Assembly: GCF_000262045.1 (NCBI RefSeq)
Contig: NZ_AJVF01000013.1
Span: forward strand, 62,001-126,000
Origin: Bacillus siamensis KCTC 13613
Lineage (GTDB): Bacteria > Bacillota > Bacilli > Bacillales > Bacillaceae
Length of the DNA stretch: 64,000 bases
Reading direction: 5' to 3'
Part shown: positions 55,528 to 64,000 of the stretch, piece after piece
How the letters are laid out: every line of letters starts with the position of its first letter
How positions within the stretch are numbered: the first letter of the stretch is position 1
Program-made: the position numbers and the translations under genes
The notes under the pieces: generated by a model
What the model was told of the DNA's origin: nothing
Database searches by the model: none
Seen by the model: the letters and a program-made list of their open reading frames with translations, nothing else

Positions 55528-56028
55528 CTAACCCTGATACCAATATAATACAAGGTCATTCATTGCTGAAGCGTAACCCTGCTGTCTTAACATAGTTGTT
55601 ATGCTGCCCCGATGATAAGTGCCATGATTGGCAATATGGAATAAAATTTCTGAGTAAGCAGTTTCTCTGGAACCTAACCAAGGATTATGTAAGTTCATTT
55701 TTTGTTCTAAATCTGTTTGGCTATTCATCCATTCTTCAAACTGTGAAGCCAGTTCATTATAAGACGCCGCAAATTCATCTGCAGAATATAAATGAGTCCT
55801 TTCTGCATAAGCCGCAGAACCTTCCACTGCTTCCTGCATGTCTATTCCTTTAAGTACTTGCAGCCACATAGCATCCACCGCGCAGATGTGACTGAACGTT
55901 TGAGCAATTGTAGGATATGAACTGCGAACCTCTTCATAAAGAACATTACTTGGTAATTCCTTTATTCTTTCTAATAACGCTTTATTCGCCCAAACATGGT
56001 AATGATACATATTTTTTGCATGGTTCAT
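55528..56028 (-). CDS. DinB-family protein
   Basis: 166 residues, four-helix bundle. The metal-binding His triad is visible: FSHICAVDAMW (near 47), and ANHGTYHRGSI (near 133 and 137). AAAGGAG ribosome binding site. DinB/YfiT proteins include thiol-dependent metalloenzymes; the exact role is unknown. It lies beside and in the same orientation as the WYL regulator gene. Confidence 0.88.
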   Translation of the reverse strand: MNHAKNMYHYHVWANKALLERIKELPSNVLYEEVRSSYPTIAQTFSHICAVDAMWLQVLKGIDMQEAVEGSAAYAERTHLYSADEFAASYNELASQFEEWMNSQTDLEQKMNLHNPWLGSRETAYSEILFHIANHGTYHRGSITTMLRQQGYASAMNDLVLYWYQG

Positions 56029-56092
56029 TTAACATCTTCTCCTTTAAAGTTGATGCTTATGATTATAAAAAAAGATATATGACAGCAGATCG

Positions 56093-57004
56093 TCATACAT
56101 CTTGATAAACTTTCATTATTTTTTTGGCTTCAGCGATTTTTGATTGCAGCTGCACCGGTTTTATCATTTTAGCTCCGCTGCCAAAGCTTAAGAGAATTGA
56201 TATAAGCCATCCGGCATGCAGAGGCTGATAAACAGAAATGGTAAACGTCATACTTCCATCACTGTTCATGACTTTTGACGCGTTCTGAAATTGATCTAAA
56301 GCTTTTGCCAGGGAATTATGATCAACCCAAATGACAACATCCTCAAACCCTTCCGCATTGGAGTCTGAATAAGATGAATCATCTTTCACTTTGTGACTGT
56401 GCATAAACTCTTCTTGAGTCAGCGTTATATTCATCATACGTGATACTTTAAATTCTCTAACATCTTGACGTTCTCTGCAATAACCATATACATACCAATT
56501 ACGGAACTTATAATGGAGATGGATTGGTTCTGCTTCACGTGAGGTAAATTCATTTTTATTGCTGACATAATCAAAGCGTATCACCTTTTTTTCATGTATA
56601 GCTTTTCGCAGATGCCTTAAGGAATTCGGTTCTGTTCTAAGGCTTTCCAACTCAACATACAACGTTCTGTTGTTACCGCTAGTATCCAGAGATTTTAATC
56701 TATCTATCGTATGTTCAACTTCCTTATCTTCAAAAAGACCTGATAAACTGCTTAATACAGTGATAAGATTTAATACATCGTGAGATCCGATTAAACTTTT
56801 ATCAAATTTGTATCCTTTCATAATCCCGAAACCGCCGTTAGCGCCTTGATATGAAACGATCGGTATTCCAGCAGCACAAATCGCTTCGATATCTCTATAA
56901 ATTGTCCGCGATGATACTTGAAATTCATCAGCTAAACTGGAAGCAGATAAAATTTCATTATGTAAGAGCTTGAATATGATTGATAATAAACGTTCTAATT
57001 TCAA
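56093..57004 (-). CDS. yobV: HTH-WYL transcription regulator (YobV-like)
   Basis: 303 residues from a TTG start after AAAGGAATTG. N-terminal helix-turn-helix of the DeoR type (SASSLADEFQVSSRTIYRDI), central WYL domain (EKKVIRFDYVSNKNEFTSRE, WYVYGYC near 168) and a C-terminal WCX extension. WYL domains sense nucleotides or similar ligands. It may control the adjacent DinB gene. Confidence 0.87.
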   Translation of the reverse strand: MKLERLLSIIFKLLHNEILSASSLADEFQVSSRTIYRDIEAICAAGIPIVSYQGANGGFGIMKGYKFDKSLIGSHDVLNLITVLSSLSGLFEDKEVEHTIDRLKSLDTSGNNRTLYVELESLRTEPNSLRHLRKAIHEKKVIRFDYVSNKNEFTSREAEPIHLHYKFRNWYVYGYCRERQDVREFKVSRMMNITLTQEEFMHSHKVKDDSSYSDSNAEGFEDVVIWVDHNSLAKALDQFQNASKVMNSDGSMTFTISVYQPLHAGWLISILLSFGSGAKMIKPVQLQSKIAEAKKIMKVYQDV

Positions 57005-57139
57005 CTCTCAATTCCTTTCCTCATCATTGATTAAGATCAGCGGTAATAGTTATTAAGATCTTGTTTTGTTCATTTCATCGACATTTCCGCCTTATAGATG
57101 GTAAAATTTCTTAAAACAAGCAAAGGAGCACTGTTACAT

Positions 57140-57304
57140 ATGAGTCTTATTATTCTAGCATCCATGCTTTTATGGGGTGCAGTGATCCACGAACTAAGCA
57201 AACCTTCCAAAAAGCAAAGCAAACGAAAAATGATCTCTTTGGTATCCTTGGGTTCTTTGTCTACTTTAATCATTACAATTTCGCTTTTTTCCAATTTGAA
57301 TTGA
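57140..57304 (+). CDS. 54-residue two-helix membrane protein
   Basis: AAAGGAGCAC precedes the ATG. Helices at about 1-16 and 31-52 are joined by a basic loop (ELSKPSKKQSKRKMI). No family recognised. A 10-bp-arm hairpin (57317-57346, TCATGAGGAA/TTCCTCATGA) follows and may end its transcript. Confidence 0.65.
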   Translation: MSLIILASMLLWGAVIHELSKPSKKQSKRKMISLVSLGSLSTLIITISLFSNLN

Positions 57305-57356
57305 CCGACATATATCATGAGGAAACCCGCCAGAGCTTCCTCATGACACTGACGAT

Positions 57357-57542
57357 CTACTCACTACACTTTTTACAGTAAACCTTATCAGCGAATTTAC
57401 TTAACACTTTGTCCATTCTCCCCACAGGCATCATCTTCTCACTCGGAAGGGTAATATGAGCTGTCAGCCCATCACCAGATTTTAATGTTTTCCCGCAGAT
57501 GGAGCATTTTAACTCTATATTAAAGAAATGTTTTAATCCCAT
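57357..57542 (-). CDS. Small zinc-ribbon protein
   Basis: 61 residues with AAGGGGGC ribosome binding site. Two CxxC knuckles: KCSICGKTL (near 13) and YCKKCSE (C-terminal), predicted to bind one zinc. It resembles small Bacillus zinc-ribbon proteins often mislabelled as Fe3+ hydroxamate transport proteins. Function unknown. Confidence 0.75.
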   Translation of the reverse strand: MGLKHFFNIELKCSICGKTLKSGDGLTAHITLPSEKMMPVGRMDKVLSKFADKVYCKKCSE

Positions 57543-58070
57543 TCAGAAGCCCCCTTATTTATCTTTATAAAAGTAATACGTTACTGCTTTATAAAAGTTT
57601 CAGGATAAAGCTTTACTCATGACCGGGGAAGTTACTTCGTTCCGGTTGATCTGTGCCCGCCCCACAGGTTAGTCATGTTTGGCTGCCAGCATTACCTTCC
57701 CCTGTGTCCAATCTTGTTCGTTCACTTTAATACGTTCTCTTCCAAAACGAAAAAAGGAAAATACTTGTTATTTGTCGTATACTGCGCTTGCCCGGGAAAT
57801 GATGAATCATTCTTTCTTGGATTATTTCTCATTATCTAATTTATTTCGTGCGAGGATAACTTTGCTTCCATCGTGAAATAAAACGGCATATCCTAAAGGT
57901 TCTTACTCTCAACTAAACATGCCATAGCCTAAGGAGAACCGAAAATGATATTTCATTCATCAGCCCTTCATTTAGACAAAAACTTCATTTTTTCTCCTTT
58001 AGACTAAAATCCATGTCGAAATTTATCGTTCGGCATAGTATATACTATCCTAACAAGAGGAGGTGGCAAT
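57543..58070. other. Spacer without a supported gene
   Basis: About 530 bp. A 65-codon plus-strand frame near 57680 lacks a ribosome binding site. No clear hairpin or repeat was seen. Confidence 0.5.
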
Positions 58071-58166
58071 ATGGGATACTACGGTGGAAATTATGGCGGA
58101 AGCACTTTCGTCTTGATCGTTGTGCTTTTCATTTTGTTAATCATTGTAGGTGCTGCTTTCCTTTAA
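58071..58166 (+). CDS. YjcZ-family sporulation microprotein (copy 2)
   Basis: 31 residues: MGYYGGNYGGSTFVLIVVLF then [11 protein letters not shown], with AGAGGAGGTGG upstream. It shares [14 protein letters not shown] with the copy at 47089, the hallmark of the family. Confidence 0.85.
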   Translation: MGYYGGNYGGSTFVLIVVLFILLIIVGAAFL

Positions 58167-58224
58167 TAGCACATTGACGAACCATATTCGTCTCCCAAGA
58201 AAATTGCATCTCACAGTTCGGACA

Positions 58225-58253
58225 GACGCCATAAGATCTTTTTATGGCGTTTT
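58225..58253 (+). terminator. Terminator of the second YjcZ-type gene
   Basis: GACGCCATAA pairs with TTATGGCGTTTT, like the hairpin after the first copy. Confidence 0.75.
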
Positions 58254-58348
58254 CACTTTTGGAAAGAAGACCATAAAGTAAATATTTCATTTTTACTCTA
58301 AAGGTTTTTTATAGAATGCGGATTTCACATATTAATTCATTTTCGCAT

Positions 58349-58389
58349 AAAAAAAGCCGGACTCCACCTTTAACAGGTTCCGGCTTTTC
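58349..58389 (-). terminator. Terminator of rph
   Basis: AAAAAGCCGG and CCGGCTTTT around a 19-nt loop. Confidence 0.75.
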
Positions 58390-58464
58390 TTATTGTTCGA
58401 CCTTTGTTATTACCATTGGTACAAGTGCAGAGAATACTTGATGTCCCGCTGCACACACCCGCTA

Positions 58465-61116
<2,652 letters not shown>

Positions 61117-61170
61117 CATAATATAAGATGGATAACTATGAATTTTAACACAAAAAGCACGCGTGATCTG

Positions 61171-61199
61171 ATTATATCACCGTGTCTGTTTTTGTGCAA
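61171..61199 (-). promoter_or_regulatory. Predicted rph promoter inside an inverted repeat
   Basis: Minus strand: TTGCAC (61199-61194), 17 bp, TATAAT (61176-61171), start near 61164 and a leader of about 100 nt. Both boxes lie within the imperfect inverted repeat 61149-61196, which could be an operator. Confidence 0.65.
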
Positions 61200-61202
61200 T
61201 AT

Positions 61203-61238
61203 AAAAAGAACCTGGCCAATTTGGCGGGGTTCTTTTTT
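61203..61238 (+). terminator. Strong bidirectional terminator between rph and xylB
   Basis: AAAAGAACC, inner GCCAA/TTGGC, GGGTTCTTTTTT. It could end the antisense RNA on the plus strand and xylAB readthrough on the minus strand. The remaining spacer to 61438 shows no gene. Confidence 0.85.
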
Positions 61239-61438
61239 AATTTTCTAAGGAACTCCTGAAGTTGAATGATATCTGTGAATCCATTGCAGAAAGGTATCTC
61301 CACGGAGTCAGAATGATTATCTGTTTCCCCCGACAAATGACATTATTTATTAGCAGCTTTGCCATCAAAGCTTTTTAGCTGTTAATTGTTTTTTCATTGA
61401 TCTCCCGGCAAAAACACTCTCTTGACGAACCGCACTTA

Positions 61439-62941
61439 TCATTCATTTTTCCGAAAACGCTTCAAAGCTGTATTGAGATCCTTTGTATGAGTATAAATGT
61501 TCTTATACAAATCGAATAGTGTTTTATATTTTTGAACATTTTGTTCTTCCGGATAGAATACAGCAGCCTCACGTATAAATTGCTCTGCACATTCTTCAAG
61601 GGATTCAAACCACCCGCTCCCGAAGGCAGCTAACATAGCAGCTCCCATGGCGGGACCTTGTTCGTTTTCTAACTTAATCACCCGCGTATTGAAAATATCA
61701 GCTTGCATTTGAAGCCACGTTTCATTTTTAGCTCCCCCGCCAATAGAGACAACAGAATCAACTGATTTTCCCGCTTCGCGGAATAGCTCAATTGATTCAT
61801 TTAAAGAGAATGTGATGCCTTCCATTACCGCCCTCATAAAATGCTCTCTTTTATGGGACGCATCCATTCCGATCAAGCTTCCCCGAATAGATGAATCCGC
61901 ATGCGGCGTTCTTTCACCAACCAAATAAGGAGTATACAGCAGTCCATTTGCTCCTATCGGAATAGCTTCCACCCCATCCAATAATTGTTCAAACGATTCG
62001 TTTGGCGCAAACGTTCTTTTAAACCAGTCTAAGCTGTATCCAGCAGCGAGTGTGACTCCCATCGTATAAAAAGAATCCTTTTTTCCATGATTAAAAAAGT
62101 GCACTTTCCCTTTAAAGTCCCTTTCTTTGTCTTCTTCACAGGAAAGTATGACCCCTGACGTCCCAATACTGCATAATGTTTTTCCGGATGAAAGGATATC
62201 GGCTCCAATTGCACCGCAAGCATTATCTGCTCCCCCGGCGTACACTTTTGTTTTTTCCATCAGCCCTGTCTCCGCCGCGACGTTCGGAAGCAGCGATCCT
62301 ACGCAATCATGGGATTCAACAAGCGGAGGACAAATATCTGCAGAAATACCGAATTGATTGCAAATATCATCGCTCCACTCCTTGCGGGTAATATCTAAAA
62401 GTAACGTTCCCGCTGCATCGGAGTATTCGGTGTGAATGGCACCGGTCATACGGAATCTCACATAGTCTTTCGGAAGCAAAAAAACAGCAGTTTTTTTAAA
62501 AAGTTCAGGCTCATGTTCCTTCACCCATAACATTTTAGGCAATGTAAACCCTTCCAGGACACGGTTTTTTGTGATATCAAGCAGATGATCGCCAAATGTC
62601 TCGGTCATCCTCATACATTGAGGCGTCGTTCGGGTATCATTCCAAAGAATCGCATGACGCAGCACCTGCCCATCTTGGTCAAGCAGGACTAACCCATGCA
62701 TTTGTCCTGAATAGCTTATCCCGTCTATATCTTCGGCTTGAACACCGGATTCAGAAACCAATTCAGCCAAGGCATCAATTGTTTGCTGCACCCAGTCTTC
62801 GGGATTTTGCTCACTATACCCCGCCTTCTCTTGAATAAGCGGATATCTTTTGGACGTTTCTGCACAAACCTTGCCGTTTTGATTGACTAAAATGGTTTTA
62901 ACGGCGCTCGTTCCAAGATCTATCCCAATGACATACTTCAT
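61439..62941 (-). CDS. xylB: Xylulokinase XylB
   Basis: 500 residues, FGGY kinase family: N-terminal GIDLGTSAVKTILVNQNGKV (phosphate loop), SYSGQMHGLVLLDQ (near 78), catalytic Asp in YAGGADNACGAIGAD (near 235), FGGY signature MRAVMEGITFSLNESIELFR (near 370) and SIGGGAKNETWLQMQADIFN. It phosphorylates D-xylulose to xylulose-5-phosphate. GGAGTG ribosome binding site. It follows xylA in one operon; the XylR operator would lie upstream of xylA, outside the window. Confidence 0.97.
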   Translation of the reverse strand: MKYVIGIDLGTSAVKTILVNQNGKVCAETSKRYPLIQEKAGYSEQNPEDWVQQTIDALAELVSESGVQAEDIDGISYSGQMHGLVLLDQDGQVLRHAILWNDTRTTPQCMRMTETFGDHLLDITKNRVLEGFTLPKMLWVKEHEPELFKKTAVFLLPKDYVRFRMTGAIHTEYSDAAGTLLLDITRKEWSDDICNQFGISADICPPLVESHDCVGSLLPNVAAETGLMEKTKVYAGGADNACGAIGADILSSGKTLCSIGTSGVILSCEEDKERDFKGKVHFFNHGKKDSFYTMGVTLAAGYSLDWFKRTFAPNESFEQLLDGVEAIPIGANGLLYTPYLVGERTPHADSSIRGSLIGMDASHKREHFMRAVMEGITFSLNESIELFREAGKSVDSVVSIGGGAKNETWLQMQADIFNTRVIKLENEQGPAMGAAMLAAFGSGWFESLEECAEQFIREAAVFYPEEQNVQKYKTLFDLYKNIYTHTKDLNTALKRFRKNE

Positions 62942-62978
62942 TTTTTCACTCCTTTCCCTCTCAATAGGTCCCCATTGA

Positions 62979-63002
62979 AACTTCCCGCCAGAACGGGAAG
63001 TT
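62979..63002 (-). repeat. Intercistronic hairpin between xylA and xylB
   Basis: AACTTCCCG, six bases, CGGGAAGTT, in the 115-bp gap. There is no T-run, so it is more likely an mRNA stabiliser or processing signal than a terminator. Confidence 0.75.
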
Positions 63003-63056
63003 CCGGGGCAGCTCGGCTTTCCCTGCTAAAACTTTTTAGCGGATCAAGCTTCTTTG

Positions 63057-64000
63057 TTATACCTCTAAAATGTATTGGTTCAATATCGCTTTTAACCGCT
63101 CCTGTCTCCCTGATTCGTTTTTAATTGGCTGATTGTTTAGCGCATATTGCTCAAGTGTCTTAAAATCAGCTCTTCCTTCTGCAATTTCAAGACCGATCCC
63201 TTCGGTAAAGCTGCGATAGCGATGCTGAATCACATCTTCAAACACACGGTCTTCGATTAATTTGTGAGCGACTTTCAATCCCCTTGCAAATGCATCCATC
63301 CCTGCAACATGGGCATAAAGTAAATCATCAGGCTCAAAAGAAGATCTTCTGACCTTTGCGTCAAAGTTTAATCCGCCGCTTCCAAGGCCGCCATTTTGCA
63401 GGATTTCGTACATGGCTAATGTCGCAGAATATAAATCTGTCGGAAATTCATCTGTGTCCCAGCCTAAAAGCGGATCACCTTGATTCGCATCAACAGATCC
63501 AAGAAGGCCATGCACTCTCGCCATTCGTAATTCATGTTCGAATGTATGCCCGGCTAATGTGGCATGATTGGCTTCGAGATTTAATTTAAAATGACTGTCT
63601 AAGCCATATTGCTTCAAAAAGGCAATGGTTGTTGCTGCATCTGTATCATATTGATGAGTGGTCGGCTCTTTTGGTTTTGGTTCAATCAAAAATTGCCCTG
63701 TATACCCGATTTCCTTCGCATAATCCACTGCCATATGCATGAATCTGGCCAAATTATCAAGCTCAAATTTTAAATTCGTATTTAACAATGTTTCGTATCC
63801 TTCACGTCCGCCCCAAAATACATAGTTTTCGGCGCCGAGCTCTTTTGCTGTTTCCAGCCCTTTTTTTACTTGTGCTGCGGCATACGCAAACACATCTGCA
63901 TTGCAAGAAGTCGCGGCACCATGGACGAAACGGGGATTCGTGAACATGTTTGCAGTATTCCATAATAGCTTCACGCCGCTCGTTCTCATGTATTCTTTCA
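63057..64000 (-). CDS. xylA: Xylose isomerase XylA (C-terminal part; 5' end outside window)
   Basis: The last about 314 of roughly 445 residues; the frame is open to the right edge. Class II xylose isomerase signatures: [20 protein letters not shown] (metal-site Glu region), [40 protein letters not shown] and [20 protein letters not shown] (metal ligands). It converts xylose to xylulose for XylB. Confidence 0.97.
   Translation of the reverse strand, partial: KEYMRTSGVKLLWNTANMFTNPRFVHGAATSCNADVFAYAAAQVKKGLETAKELGAENYVFWGGREGYETLLNTNLKFELDNLARFMHMAVDYAKEIGYTGQFLIEPKPKEPTTHQYDTDAATTIAFLKQYGLDSHFKLNLEANHATLAGHTFEHELRMARVHGLLGSVDANQGDPLLGWDTDEFPTDLYSATLAMYEILQNGGLGSGGLNFDAKVRRSSFEPDDLLYAHVAGMDAFARGLKVAHKLIEDRVFEDVIQHRYRSFTEGIGLEIAEGRADFKTLEQYALNNQPIKNESGRQERLKAILNQYILEV

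Larger units (their letters stand above)
61123..61238 (+). ncRNA. Candidate antisense small RNA over the rph leader
   Basis: Transcript of about 116 nt predicted from the perfect promoter to the strong terminator. The first 42 nt are complementary to the predicted 5' end of the rph mRNA. It then forms a stem-loop (61149-61196: CACAAAAA/TTTTTGTG, CAC/GTG and TGAT/ATCA) and the terminator hairpin. Only ORFs of 6 and 36 codons without a ribosome binding site exist in it. Transcription from here also runs head-on through the rph promoter. Confidence 0.6.

Overview
This window comes from a chromosome of the Bacillus subtilis group, most likely the B. amyloliquefaciens / B. velezensis / B. siamensis cluster. 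The core genes (parC-parE, yneT to lexA, citB, tkt) are close relatives of B. subtilis genes and keep its gene order. The left edge carries the end of an iturin-family lipopeptide synthetase beside xynD, xynC and bglC, and a B. amyloliquefaciens-type ChbB monooxygenase lies further right. The species call is an inference from gene content and remembered sequences; no database was searched.

Layout. (1) 1-5.6 kb: the 3' end of a nonribosomal peptide synthetase with a serine-type final adenylation domain, hence iturin A rather than bacillomycin D or mycosubtilin. (2) 5.7-12.4 kb: secreted plant-polymer hydrolases (xynD, xynC, bglC), then a truncated TetR-type regulator and an intact PAF-acetylhydrolase-like enzyme. 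(3) 13-18.5 kb: the yndG-yndH-yndJ membrane operon, the symporter alsT and two small unrecognised membrane proteins. (4) 18.5-38.7 kb: a conserved backbone of parC-parE, yneT, plsY, yneR, yneQ-yneP, the spore genes tlp, sspN, sspO, sspP and cotM, yneN, citB, yneK, the ccdA-yneI-yneJ cytochrome c maturation set, ynzD, yneF, sirA, tkt and the SOS pair yneB-yneA / lexA. (5) 39-42.7 kb: an unrecognised secreted protein, yndM, an SPFH protein with a mini membrane partner, yndL and a dUTPase. (6) 43-61 kb: an accessory stretch with an orphan phage-appendage protein (yobO-like), spore-coat and YjcZ-type microproteins, acetyltransferases (one frameshifted), chbB, a flavin-dependent oxidoreductase, yoaP, yozQ, a gamma-carbonic anhydrase, an alcohol dehydrogenase, a DinB protein, yobV and a rifampicin phosphotransferase (rph, often labelled pps). 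(7) 61.4-64 kb: xylB and the C-terminal part of xylA.

How the parts fit. XynD and XynC debranch and cut arabinoglucuronoxylan outside the cell, BglC cuts beta-glucan and cellulose, and XylA/XylB take xylose into the pentose phosphate pathway, where Tkt acts. LexA boxes lie before yneA/lexA and over the predicted parE transcription start, so division arrest and chromosome decatenation are tied to DNA damage.

The least-explained structure is in three intergenic regions that each combine a 17-bp-spaced sigma-A-like promoter with a nearby intrinsic terminator and no convincing ORF. They are candidate small RNAs: opposite the 3' end of lexA (38784-38844, minus, with an exposed anti-Shine-Dalgarno stretch), antisense to the rph leader (61123-61238, plus, from a perfect consensus promoter), and at 50141-50203 (plus). 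Other oddities are a 136-bp-offset broken copy of the xynD leader beside the iturin locus, a +1 frameshift in a RimJ/RimL-type acetyltransferase, and a 13-nt T tract between ribosome binding site and start codon of the gamma-carbonic anhydrase. I saw no tRNA, rRNA, CRISPR array or intact insertion sequence.
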